Shown: positions 1 to 5,833, numbered from the stretch's first letter. The stretch is DNA of 8,107 nt from Candidatus Woesearchaeota archaeon (GCA_019322455.1 JAHWIT010000148.1:1-8107), one strand, 5' to 3'. Notes: generated from the letters alone by a model not told the origin. Program-made: numbers and translations.

Positions 1-157
1 CATTAACTAACCCTGCTCCTTTTAAAACAGTTATAGGCATTGAAATATATGAAGATATTTTCTCTTCTAAATCTTCATTTACAACATAAAAATGATTTAA
101 TTGATTTTCAAGCCTCATTTTATAATTAAATAGATAAAGTTTTTTATAAAACTTCAT
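1..157 (-). CDS. Partial unknown gene, 5' end only, cut by the window edge
   Basis: An uninterrupted minus-strand frame starts with ATG at 155-157 and runs off the left edge, giving 52 codons. The visible protein begins MKFYKKLYLF and is rich in Lys, Tyr and Leu, with a plausible mix of charged and hydrophobic residues (VVNEDLEEKISSYI). No family is recognisable from this part. It lies 29 nt downstream of the stop codon of the sigma-54-like gene on the same strand, so the two could be cotranscribed. A TATA-like stretch on the minus strand (around 186-193) centred about 32 nt before the ATG could also give it its own promoter. Nothing resembling a Shine-Dalgarno site precedes the ATG. A later start at codon 14 is possible. 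Confidence 0.5.
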   Translation of the reverse strand, partial: MKFYKKLYLFNYKMRLENQLNHFYVVNEDLEEKISSYISMPITVLKGAGLVN

Positions 158-186
158 GTTTTAAAGTGCAGAATTCTGTAGAATGT

Positions 187-1047
187 CTATAAACCCTGCA
201 TTACCTGAATTTGAAATCTTACAGATAGGTCTTTCTTGTACATTCTTGTTCTTTCTCTTGACTCAGGGATTCTATATTCATTTCTCCATTTAGCAACTGT
301 TCTCCTGGCAACCCCTGTTTCTTTAGCTAACTTGTCATCAGAATAAGATTGGGGCGGTTCTTCTGCTAATAAAGCGTTTATTCTTTCAATTGCAATGTAT
401 TTTTTAAAGCTGTCATCGTTTGGCATAAGAAAATGAACAGGCAAAATTTGCTTTCCAACTACAGCATATTTTCCCATTCTTAGCCTGCCTACAGTTGTTG
501 AATGCATCTCCATTATGTATGCCAAATCACTTAGGTCAAATTTATTCAAGTCAGCTGGAGAAAGGCTGTATATAAATTCCCTTTGCACTTCTCCTATGAT
601 TATATAAGCTTTTTTTAATGTTTTAGTGATCCATTCTCTTTCATATCTTAAAAAGTTAAACAGCTTTTTAGCTTCTGGGTATTCTCTTGGAATGATTGTT
701 TGAGAAAGTTTTGGCCCTTGTATCAGATTTTCTGAAAAAATGGTTTCTGGTTTTTCGTTTTTTCTTCCAATATAAGTAACATCTGGAGTAGAATCAACTT
801 TTATATCTTTAGTTACTAATCCTTCAAGAGAACTTAATATTGCATCTTTATGTCTTGCAAATTCATCATATATTAATCTGATATTTCCCTTGCTGCTCCT
901 GACTATGCTCTCTGCTTTTTGCGGATACGATGCTATCAAATTAATCAGCAAGTCCAAAGCATTCGGAGGCAGTGAGACAACATTCATCCTAATAAGCGTT
1001 ACAAGGTTAAATTCTTGTCTTAAATTTGTTCCCAGATTTGAAACCAT
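187..1047 (-). CDS. Compact sigma-54 (RpoN) family protein
   Basis: Homologue of bacterial sigma-54, the initiation factor that recognises -24/-12 promoters and needs an AAA+ activator to melt them. The 286 residues are much shorter than the usual 450-500. Residues 9-43 (from LRQEFNLVTL to ASYPQ) follow the spacing of sigma-54 region I, but without its Gln richness. Residues about 120-165 fit a reduced core-binding domain. Residues 172-206 (LSDLAYIMEMHSTTVGRLR, then KYAV and LPVHF) match the helix-turn-helix segment that in bacteria reads LRDVA..GMHESTVSR..NKY. Residues 219-268 end in the RpoN box, ARRTVAKWRNEYRIPESRER, at 247-266. The family is clear from this box and the HTH; function in an archaeal cell is not. 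The start is supported by a TATA-like box centred 28 nt upstream, implying a leaderless mRNA. No AAA+ activator gene lies in the window. It is divergent from the sigma-70-like gene. Confidence 0.88.
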   Translation of the reverse strand: MVSNLGTNLRQEFNLVTLIRMNVVSLPPNALDLLINLIASYPQKAESIVRSSKGNIRLIYDEFARHKDAILSSLEGLVTKDIKVDSTPDVTYIGRKNEKPETIFSENLIQGPKLSQTIIPREYPEAKKLFNFLRYEREWITKTLKKAYIIIGEVQREFIYSLSPADLNKFDLSDLAYIMEMHSTTVGRLRMGKYAVVGKQILPVHFLMPNDDSFKKYIAIERINALLAEEPPQSYSDDKLAKETGVARRTVAKWRNEYRIPESRERTRMYKKDLSVRFQIQVMQGL

Positions 1048-1071
1048 TTTAATTGCATAAAAAGTAGCTGG

Positions 1072-1080
1072 TTTTTAAAG
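1072..1080 (-). promoter_or_regulatory. TATA-like box of the sigma-54-like gene
   Basis: The minus strand reads CCCTAACCTTTAAAAAC, where CTTTAAAAA is centred about 28 nt from the ATG at 1047, giving a leaderless message. It overlaps module A of repeat unit I. Confidence 0.5.
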
Positions 1081-1161
1081 GTTAGGGAAAAATAAAATAT
1101 TTTTTTTAGTGTTTGGCTCGCCTAACTTTTAATTGTAAATAGCTGTGGGCTAGCGTTGATT
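1074..1161 (+). repeat. Modular repeat unit I (modules A + C)
   Basis: Contains GTTAGGGAAAAAT (1081-1093), a T8 tract (1100-1107) and module C from GGCTCGCCTAAC (1115) to GTTGATT (1155-1161). Module B is absent. Module C here has one extra T after CTAACTT, and one base change weakens the GCTCGCC/GGCGAGC pairing. Its left edge carries the TATA box of the sigma-54-like gene. Confidence 0.75.
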
Positions 1162-1170
1162 TCCTTTATT

Positions 1171-1190
1171 TATTTTCAATATTGAAAATA
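1171..1190. promoter_or_regulatory. 20-bp perfect palindrome before the sigma-70 gene promoter
   Basis: TATTTTCAAT followed directly by ATTGAAAATA is a perfect palindrome abutting the TATA box (1191-1200). Such a site fits a dimeric regulator. A nearly identical copy precedes the promoter of the operon at 6740. Confidence 0.65.
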
Positions 1191-1200
1191 TATTTATAAA
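1191..1200 (+). promoter_or_regulatory. TATA box of the sigma-70 family gene
   Basis: TATTTATAAA directly follows the palindrome, whose GAAAATA half provides a BRE-like flank. Transcription is expected near 1222, leaving a short leader without a Shine-Dalgarno sequence before the ATG at 1245. Confidence 0.6.
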
Positions 1201-1244
1201 TGATTTACATAAGCTTTTAATACTTTAAAACCTTATATATACCT

Positions 1245-2453
1245 ATGACAGCCGCCTATAAGAAAGCTGCAGGCGCTGAAGAATTTTCTACAGATATTGA
1301 AGATCCATTTACTTTATCTGCTATTAAGAATAGGTTTAGAGAGTATAGTAGGCTTGAAGAACAAGGAGACATTGCTCTTGAGACAAGATTGACAGATTAT
1401 CAGTTAGAACAGATTATAAGTAACAGAAGCAAACCTAAAGCCTTTGTTGGCGAAGATAGCATTTCTATTGCTGAGAGAATATTAAGAGACATTAAAGAAT
1501 ATGAGTCATCTACAAAAAGAAGATTTCCGCAGAAAGCGCTTTATGAATATGGATGGGATAAGGCTGGTTTAGAGTGGCATGCTGCTACTGCTGGAAGCCT
1601 TGAATATGCAGATAAACTTGATAAAAGAGAGAAAGATATGGATGATTTTCGTTTATATAAAAAATGGTTAGATGATAATCCAGTTAAGTATCGCAGGCTT
1701 AGTGATAAAGAACAAAAAGCAGTTCTAGAAATGATAGATACTGGTAATACTCTTGCAAGAAGAGAGTTATTAAAGCATAATCTTAGACTTGGACCTTATG
1801 TAGTGAATAGGATCAAGTGTGATGACATTTCTCGTATGCAATTGCTTGAATGGGCTAATGAAGTGATGATCAGGTGCGCTGATAGATATGATCCTAGGAG
1901 AGGAGCTTTTAGTACTTATCTTTACAGATCTTTAATGTATGAATTGCCAAAGAAAATTAGACAACATAGGGAAGTAGTGGCAGTTCCTCAGCACATGTTT
2001 GAAGAATTTAAAGAAATGAGAAGGTTTGTGAACTTTTTTATAGCAGGTAATGGAAGGTCTCCAACTGTTGTTGAGATTGTAAATAAGCTTGGTTGGTCTG
2101 AAAAAAATGTAAAAAAGGTACTTACACTTTATAACCTTAACAAAAGGTCTGTTTTAGAGCTGGAAAACTTTATAAAATCTGCTCCTGACAGGGCTGCAGA
2201 GATTTTTGAGGCAAAGGAATGTAGTGATGCTGTTAATAGATTATTAGACCATCTTAAGCCAAAAGAGCAGCGTGTATTGAAACTGAGATATGGCATTGTT
2301 CCTCCTCCAGGCATGAGAACATTAGAAGAAGTAGGTAAGATTCTCAAGGTAACACGTGAAAGAGTGCGTCAGATTGAGAAGGTTGCAGTTTATAAAATAA
2401 AACATAATCCATTTCTCAGAATATATGTGCAAGACTTTCTAGATGATAATTAA
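1245..2453 (+). CDS. Sigma-70 family RNA polymerase sigma factor (regions 2-4)
   Basis: Product of 402 residues. Residues 1-150 are a charged extension I do not recognise, in place of regions 1.1/1.2. Region 2 lies at about 168-242: ARRELLKHNLRLGPYVVNRI (171-190) corresponds to the core-binding helix ARxxLxxxNLRLV, and DPRRGAFSTYLYRSLMYEL (216-234) to the DPxRGxxFSTYATWWIRQ segment of 2.3/2.4. The paired Trp of that segment, which helps melt the -10 element, is replaced by Tyr-Arg. Region 3 (246-295) runs from VAVPQHM through GRSPTVVEIVNKLGWS. Region 4 (331-388) is very well kept: LKPKEQRVLKLRYGI, then TLEEVGKILKVTRERVRQIE. The domain order matches a group 1/2 sigma factor rather than a short ECF sigma. 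In bacteria such proteins bind core RNA polymerase and promoter DNA; a partner in archaea is unknown. A TATA box at 1191-1200 lies beside a 20-bp palindrome, predicting a leader of about 20 nt. Confidence 0.93.
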   Translation: MTAAYKKAAGAEEFSTDIEDPFTLSAIKNRFREYSRLEEQGDIALETRLTDYQLEQIISNRSKPKAFVGEDSISIAERILRDIKEYESSTKRRFPQKALYEYGWDKAGLEWHAATAGSLEYADKLDKREKDMDDFRLYKKWLDDNPVKYRRLSDKEQKAVLEMIDTGNTLARRELLKHNLRLGPYVVNRIKCDDISRMQLLEWANEVMIRCADRYDPRRGAFSTYLYRSLMYELPKKIRQHREVVAVPQHMFEEFKEMRRFVNFFIAGNGRSPTVVEIVNKLGWSEKNVKKVLTLYNLNKRSVLELENFIKSAPDRAAEIFEAKECSDAVNRLLDHLKPKEQRVLKLRYGIVPPPGMRTLEEVGKILKVTRERVRQIEKVAVYKIKHNPFLRIYVQDFLDDN

Positions 2454-2459
2454 ATAATT

Positions 2460-2545
2460 TATAAAAGTTAGGGAAAAATATATTTTTTTTAGGCTCAAGG
2501 CTCGCCTAATTTTAGTTGCAGAAAGTTGTGGGCGAGCGTTGATTT
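2460..2545 (+). repeat. Modular repeat unit II (modules A + C)
   Basis: GTTAGGGAAAAAT at 2467-2479, a T8 tract at 2483-2490, GGCTCGCC from 2499 and GGGCGAGCGTTGATT to 2544. Same layout as unit I. It starts 7 nt after the sigma-70 stop codon and leads into a broken coding fragment. Confidence 0.75.
2483..2490 (+). terminator. Oligo-T tract after the sigma-70 family gene
   Basis: Eight consecutive T residues begin 29 nt after the stop codon. Archaeal RNA polymerase terminates at T-rich stretches without needing a hairpin, so this is a likely end, but the tract is also part of repeat unit II. Confidence 0.4.
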
Positions 2546-2678
2546 TGCACTGGTCAATGCAGAGGCTTTATTAAATGGATTTGGAAAAGGTCTTGAGTGA
2601 TGTAATGGTCTTGCAGCAATGCATATTGAAAATCTATTTCTTGGAAAGAAATATGAACCTAATTGGATATTTAGATAA
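2499..2678 (+). pseudogene. Stop-interrupted small coding fragment reading out of repeat unit II
   Basis: One plus-strand frame reads through module C of repeat unit II (GSPNFSCRKLWASVD) and continues as protein-like sequence (FALVNAEALLNGFGKGLE) to a TGA at 2598-2600. The same frame then stays open for 25 codons (CNGLAAMHIENLFLGKKYEP, then NWIFR) to TAA at 2676-2678. The composition on both sides of the TGA is typical of coding sequence, so I read it as the tail of a decayed small gene. I do not recognise the family. Its end overlaps the 3' end of the convergent kinase gene by 8 bases. Readthrough of the TGA is conceivable but nothing supports it. Confidence 0.4.
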
Positions 2679-3567
2679 ACTTTTCTAATGCAGCAATATA
2701 TTCTTCACAGTTTTGACATCTTTGATAAGGATCTTTGTCAAGATTTTTTTCAACAACTGCATTTAATTCAGGAGAGATAGATCTTACTTCAATCAGCATT
2801 GGCGGTTTTTCATCTCTTGTTCTAGCTAGGAATACACCATCTGATTCTCCTTCTTCCTGGATAAACACTGGTCTGCCTGAAAGTGCTTGATAGACAATTG
2901 TAGTAAGAGAATAGATATCTCCTCTTGCATCTGCAGGCTGGCCATCCAACTGCTCAGGAGGTATAAATCCATAAGTTCCTACTATTGTTCCTGTGCCTGT
3001 TAAGTCTGTAATGTCTGCTACTTTGACAATGCCAAAATCAATTAAGATGGCGTCTTCATTTTCTTGATCAGGATATTTTACCATGATATTGCTTGGCTTT
3101 AGATCTCTATGATAGATGGCTTTTTTGTGCAGGCTTGATAAAGCTGATGCAATCTTTTTTGCCATTCTAAGAGTTCTTGGTACGCTTAGCTGACCATGTT
3201 TTTCTATTAAGTAGAATAAGTCTTCTCCTTCAATAAAATCCATTGCATAGTAAACAACCCAATCCTCTTCACCAAAATCCCTAAGCTTTACAATGTTTGG
3301 ATGGTTTAAACGTGATAATATTTCTGCTTCTCTTTTAAATCTCCTGATTCTTTTTGATCTTGAACCAAAAAGAGTTTTTTTAATAACTTTAACAGCAACA
3401 GTTTCATTAGCTTTGTTTTTTGCTTTGAAAACATTAGAACTTAATTTCTCTTCAAGAGTGTAATCTCCAAGAACACTTCCTTTTTTTATTTCATTTTCTG
3501 CTAACTTTTTTTTAAGATTTTTTAAATATTCATCAATGTCAACTTTATTATAAGGTTTTTCTTCCAT
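2671..3567 (-). CDS. Hanks-type (eukaryotic-like) Ser/Thr protein kinase
   Basis: A soluble 298-residue protein containing one nearly complete protein kinase domain (about 36-298), with no membrane segment or extracellular sensor, unlike bacterial PknB. Visible catalytic elements are the ATP-anchoring Lys60 in VAVKVI, the helix C Glu80 in KREAEIL, the catalytic loop HRDLKPSN (153-160) with Asp155 and Asn160, metal-binding DFG (177-179), an activation segment rich in Thr ending GTYGFIPPEQ (PPE for the usual APE), Asp217 in DARGDIYS, and Arg283 of the final subdomain. The glycine-rich loop is degenerate (KLSSNVFKA, 41-49). A basic stretch, FGSRSKRIRRFKRE, precedes helix C. The first 30 residues are charged. 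It should phosphorylate cytoplasmic proteins; targets are unknown. It has its own TATA box 26 nt upstream, although the transglutaminase gene lies 98 nt upstream on the same strand, so partial coexpression is possible. Confidence 0.95.
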   Translation of the reverse strand: MEEKPYNKVDIDEYLKNLKKKLAENEIKKGSVLGDYTLEEKLSSNVFKAKNKANETVAVKVIKKTLFGSRSKRIRRFKREAEILSRLNHPNIVKLRDFGEEDWVVYYAMDFIEGEDLFYLIEKHGQLSVPRTLRMAKKIASALSSLHKKAIYHRDLKPSNIMVKYPDQENEDAILIDFGIVKVADITDLTGTGTIVGTYGFIPPEQLDGQPADARGDIYSLTTIVYQALSGRPVFIQEEGESDGVFLARTRDEKPPMLIEVRSISPELNAVVEKNLDKDPYQRCQNCEEYIAALEKFI

Positions 3568-3587
3568 ATAACATAGAAAATTTAAGT

Positions 3588-3596
3588 TATTTATAT
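3588..3596 (-). promoter_or_regulatory. TATA box of the kinase gene
   Basis: On the minus strand the sequence reads ATATAAATA, preceded by an A-rich BRE-like stretch (CCAAAA). Its centre is about 25 nt from the ATG at 3567, predicting transcription that starts at or next to the start codon. Confidence 0.65.
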
Positions 3597-3665
3597 TTTT
3601 GGTGAAAATTTTTCTTTACTTGCTTGATTTAATCCAAGAACAGTAATTCGTAGTAAAAATATAAT

Positions 3666-4607
3666 CTATCTCCTATCCTTCTCAGGCAAAACATGTGCAT
3701 AAGTCTCTCTAGTAAATGATCTTGATCCATCACGTAGAATTCTATGGCTTATAAAAGGCAAATAAAAGCTGTTGTTAGGATCTGGAGCTGGCAGCCCAAC
3801 TTGGTTTATTCTGATATAATCTCCATGAGAAAACTGATCTGCTGTAGGCTCTATAGCATTCCATTTTTTTCCTTTAAGATACTCAACCCAGATATGTTCT
3901 TTCTTTCCATATCTCGTCTTCTTGTTTATCAATAATCCATATGTTACTCTTACTCTGTCAAATAAATCCAGCCTTTGAAGCATATTAGACATCCTGTAAT
4001 AAATGTTTGCAGTACAATAAGAAAACTCTGTACAGTCACCCTCTCCTCTATTTACTTTACTTAGAAGTTGTTCTAGACCTTTGTCTGGAGTATCCATCCC
4101 TGGATAATCTATCCTCTCTTGTACAATTGCTAATGAACTTATTAAAACTCTCTCAGTCATAATATCAACAGATTTTGATCTAGCTCTGTTCACTTGATTT
4201 GCTACATAGTGCTGGGAATCCACTCCAAAAGCCTGAGCAACTATATATGGATTTAAATAACTCTCTCTGTAACGTATTGCATGCAAAAAGAAATCATGAA
4301 ACAAACTCTCAGTGTATTTAGAAGGGTCAAGAGTGTATGAAAACTCTTCAAATTCTTTCTTTCTCTTTTCTACTTCAGTGGGTGATAACTTCTTTTCTTT
4401 ACTTGCTTTCCTAATAACAGGATAGCTGTTAAGTATTTCATTGCTTAGTATTTTTCCTTCTAAATTAAGCACAGGCTCCCACTGCTTCCTTAATCTTGAA
4501 GCTTCCTTAGAAAAATCATCATCTGACAAAGCCCATAATACTGCTCCTCCGCCTGCTAAAACAGCAGCACTGCCTCCAGTAATTCCTAAAAACAATCTGC
4601 GATTCAT
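3666..4607 (-). CDS. Tat-exported transglutaminase-like cysteine protein
   Basis: Product of 313 residues. The N terminus MNRRLFLGITGG has a twin-arginine pattern (RRLFL), followed by a hydrophobic, small-residue stretch to about residue 27 (ending VLWAL) and then acidic residues. This suggests export through the Tat pathway, possibly remaining anchored by the signal segment. Residues about 180-260 carry the transglutaminase/protease-like triad: Cys192 in EGDCTEFSY, His238 in KEHIWVEY and the acidic residue in IEPTADQ (Glu253 where Asp is more usual). The spacing and flanking residues match the transglut_core fold, whose members cleave or crosslink amide bonds in proteins or peptides. A substrate cannot be inferred. 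Residues 30-180 are largely helical and unfamiliar. A TATA box lies about 31 nt upstream of the ATG, with repeat unit III directly behind it. The kinase gene follows on the same strand. Confidence 0.85.
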   Translation of the reverse strand: MNRRLFLGITGGSAAVLAGGGAVLWALSDDDFSKEASRLRKQWEPVLNLEGKILSNEILNSYPVIRKASKEKKLSPTEVEKRKKEFEEFSYTLDPSKYTESLFHDFFLHAIRYRESYLNPYIVAQAFGVDSQHYVANQVNRARSKSVDIMTERVLISSLAIVQERIDYPGMDTPDKGLEQLLSKVNRGEGDCTEFSYCTANIYYRMSNMLQRLDLFDRVRVTYGLLINKKTRYGKKEHIWVEYLKGKKWNAIEPTADQFSHGDYIRINQVGLPAPDPNNSFYLPFISHRILRDGSRSFTRETYAHVLPEKDRR

Positions 4608-4633
4608 TTTATTTGATATAGAAAATAATTAGT

Positions 4634-4643
4634 TATTTATAAA
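4634..4643 (-). promoter_or_regulatory. TATA box of the transglutaminase-like gene
   Basis: The minus strand reads TCAAAGTTTTATAAATAAC, a BRE-like purine stretch followed by TTTATAAATA. The centre is about 31 nt from the ATG at 4607, so the predicted leader is at most a few nucleotides. Confidence 0.65.
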
Positions 4644-4650
4644 ACTTTGA

Positions 4651-4711
4651 TTTTTTTTTGCGCGTTTGCCTGGCTCGCCTAACTTTACCTGCAAATAGCT
4701 GTGGGCGAGCG
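4651..4711 (+). repeat. Modular repeat unit III (module C only)
   Basis: A T9 tract followed by GCGCGTTTGCCTGGCTCGCC, then the C module to GGGCGAGCG. Module A is missing. It is nearly identical to unit VI over about 50 nt, but diverges right after GAGCG. It lies just upstream of the promoter of the transglutaminase-like gene, which is read the other way. Confidence 0.75.
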
Positions 4712-4721
4712 TGGAAAAGTT

Positions 4722-4931
4722 TTATAGATTGAAATATGGGTCTTTTATTCTGCAAGTTAAGCTTTCAGAAGGGTTTTCCTGCTCCATTCTCCTAAGTGCT
4801 TCCTGGATAGGGCCAACCCCTAGTTCTATCATAGCCTTATACAGCACATCATCTGCATCAGCCTTTTCTTCATCAGTAATGTCTTTTCCAAAATATTGGC
4901 CTCCTGGTCCTTTTAAGTCATAGTCATCCAT
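4722..4931 (-). CDS. Small acidic protein of unknown function (69 aa)
   Basis: I start at the ATG at 4929-4931 (MDDYDLKGPGGQYF), because extending three codons upstream would need a TTG and the ATG lies 29 nt from a strong TATA box. The protein has a Gly-rich N-terminal segment, then DITDEEKADADDVLYKAMIE, which looks helical, and a second likely helix (PIQEALRRMEQ). It is rich in Asp and Glu. I do not recognise the family. It fills the space between repeat units III and IV almost exactly: the stop codon is 10 nt from the end of III, and the promoter lies inside module A of IV. A plus-strand reading of the same DNA is Ser-rich and looks like a shadow. Confidence 0.65.
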   Translation of the reverse strand: MDDYDLKGPGGQYFGKDITDEEKADADDVLYKAMIELGVGPIQEALRRMEQENPSESLTCRIKDPYFNL

Positions 4932-4955
4932 TTTAATCAAATATAATATGAGTTT

Positions 4956-4964
4956 TTTATAAAA
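4956..4964 (-). promoter_or_regulatory. TATA box of the 69-aa gene, within repeat unit IV
   Basis: The minus strand reads CCCTAACTTTTATAAAA, with its centre 29 nt from the ATG at 4931. The box belongs to repeat module A, so the repeat itself supplies the core promoter. TTTATAAAAG also reads as a TATA box on the plus strand, which could drive the frameshifted gene at 5043. Confidence 0.55.
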
Positions 4965-5062
4965 GTTAGGGAAAAATTAAAGTTTTTTATCTGACGAATT
5001 TGGGACAGCATTTGTTTGAATTTCAAGAGGAGAAAGGTTGAGATGGCGGAATTGAGGCAGGG
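4956..5062 (+). repeat. Modular repeat unit IV (modules A + B)
   Basis: TTTATAAAAGTTAGGG, the 25-nt block at 4983-5007 (oligo-T plus ATCTGACGAATTTGGGACA) and GAGATGGCGGAATTG at 5040-5054. Module C is absent; the sequence passes instead into a frameshifted coding region. Confidence 0.7.
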
Positions 5063-5262
5063 TATTGAAGAAATGTTAATAGAGGTAATAAGAGATTCCA
5101 AATTAGAAAAAATTCCTATTCCAGTGTGAATTTGCAAGGAGAGAGTTAACCACGAGTGATACAAGAATACTTGCAAGGCTTGCAGACAATTTATATTCAA
5201 TGATATATAATGACCCAGAAAGAAAGAGAAGGTTTTTAGCGCTTATCTCTGACGTCCGTTAA
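5043..5262 (+). pseudogene. Small gene broken by a +1 frameshift (about 72 aa if restored)
   Basis: ATG at 5043 opens a frame encoding MAELRQGIEEMLIEVIRDSK, then LEKIPIPV, ending at TGA 5127-5129. Skipping one base at GTG-T-GAA moves into a second frame that continues without a gap as EFARRELTTSDTRILARLAD, later NLYSMIYNDPERKRRF and LALISDVR, to TAA at 5260-5262. Both halves look like helical protein, so a single-base frameshift, either decay or a sequencing error, is the simplest reading. Programmed +1 shifting at the UGA is possible but unsupported. A GAGGAG ribosome-binding site lies 10 nt before the ATG. The leader is module B of repeat unit IV, and MAEL matches the start seen in unit VI. 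No family recognised. The end overlaps the convergent 127-aa gene by 20 bases. Confidence 0.55.
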
Positions 5263-5626
5263 ATTTTGGCCTTTGGACTACTCCGTCAAGCCACTTATAT
5301 GCTGCCATCTCGAAGTAATTCCCTCTTCTCATAACAGGCGGTGAAGGTGTTTGGTTTTCTATATTTGTGAGATATTTTCTTACTGCTTCCATTGCTTCTG
5401 GCGAGTATTCGCCCTCAAAAACAAGATGGTCATTGATGTTGATTATTCTTGGAACATAGCCGTGGCGTGATAATATTCTTTCAAGTTCTCCCCTTACTAC
5501 CACCTCCTTTCCTTTTGGGGGTTGGACAGCCATGCCATAGAAAGCTTTGCCTTTAGCGAGCATTCTATCATGAAATGCAATAATTTCCGAACCTGCTTCG
5601 AGAGGTGTATCTGTTGTGTGAATCAT
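5243..5626 (-). CDS. Unknown protein, 127 aa
   Basis: The product starts MIHTTDTPLEAGSEIIAFHD and shows alternating hydrophobic and charged stretches typical of a small globular alpha/beta protein, for example KEVVVRGELERILSRHGYVP (40-59), then IININDHLVFEGEYSPEAME (61-80) and a helix AVRKYLTNIE. The C terminus is basic (RPKFNGRQR). No signal peptide, membrane segment or catalytic motif is visible and I do not recognise the family. The start is supported by a minus-strand TATA box centred about 26 nt upstream, giving a leaderless message. Its DNA looks somewhat more G+C-rich than its neighbours, for instance around 5490-5525. The 3' end overlaps a broken gene on the other strand by 20 bases. 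Confidence 0.7.
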   Translation of the reverse strand: MIHTTDTPLEAGSEIIAFHDRMLAKGKAFYGMAVQPPKGKEVVVRGELERILSRHGYVPRIININDHLVFEGEYSPEAMEAVRKYLTNIENQTPSPPVMRRGNYFEMAAYKWLDGVVQRPKFNGRQR

Positions 5627-5647
5627 AGTATATGTATAGATTTAGAG

Positions 5648-5657
5648 ATTTAAATAA
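5648..5657 (-). promoter_or_regulatory. TATA box of the 127-aa gene
   Basis: The minus strand reads CGAAAGTTATTTAAATC, a purine-rich BRE-like element followed by TTATTTAAAT. The centre is about 26 nt from the ATG at 5626, consistent with a leaderless transcript. Confidence 0.6.
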
Positions 5658-5680
5658 CTTTCGTGTTTTCGGGGTAATAA

Positions 5681-5812
5681 GAAAAAAAAGCAAACACAGT
5701 TGCAGTCAGAACAAACAAAGATGGAAAATTGAAGTTTGGAGTTAAATTAACTGATTTAATTAAGAAGATTAATGAGAATGTTGAAAGTAAAGATATTGAG
5801 TTTAGGTTATGA
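5681..5812 (+). pseudogene. C-terminal fragment resembling threonyl-tRNA synthetase
   Basis: After two in-frame TAA codons (5675-5680) the plus strand is open for 43 codons to TGA at 5810-5812. It encodes KKANTVAVRTNKDGKLKFGV, then KLTDLIKKINENVESKDIEF and RL. TVAVRT followed by a Gly-Lys turn and an amphipathic terminal helix (LIKKINENVES) is the pattern I know from the end of the class IIa anticodon-binding domain. The E. coli threonyl-tRNA synthetase tail reads VAVRTRRGKDLG..., then VIEKLQQEI. Glycyl-tRNA synthetase ends somewhat similarly, so the assignment is not certain. There is no start codon and no body of the enzyme, so this is a stranded gene end. It stops 21 nt before repeat unit V. 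Confidence 0.5.
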
Positions 5813-5833
5813 TTTTTTAAGTGTTTGAGAAGA

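Noticed and set aside
2598..2600. In-frame TGA as a selenocysteine codon or programmed readthrough
   Set aside because: No SECIS-like hairpin and no recognisable selenoprotein context; a decayed gene is simpler.
4711..4923. Plus-strand 70-codon frame opposite the 69-aa gene
   Set aside because: Ser- and Pro-rich reading without promoter or ribosome-binding site; the opposite strand has a clear TATA box and normal composition.
5035..5056. GAGATGGCGGAATTG resembles the 5' part of bacterial tRNA-Leu
   Set aside because: No acceptor, anticodon or T-arm follows, and the other copies diverge where tRNA pairing would be required.
4937..5200. Minus-strand 87-codon frame opposite repeat unit IV
   Set aside because: It lies antisense to a better coding frame at 5043-5262, has low-complexity Leu/Ile/Ser content and spans a conserved repeat.
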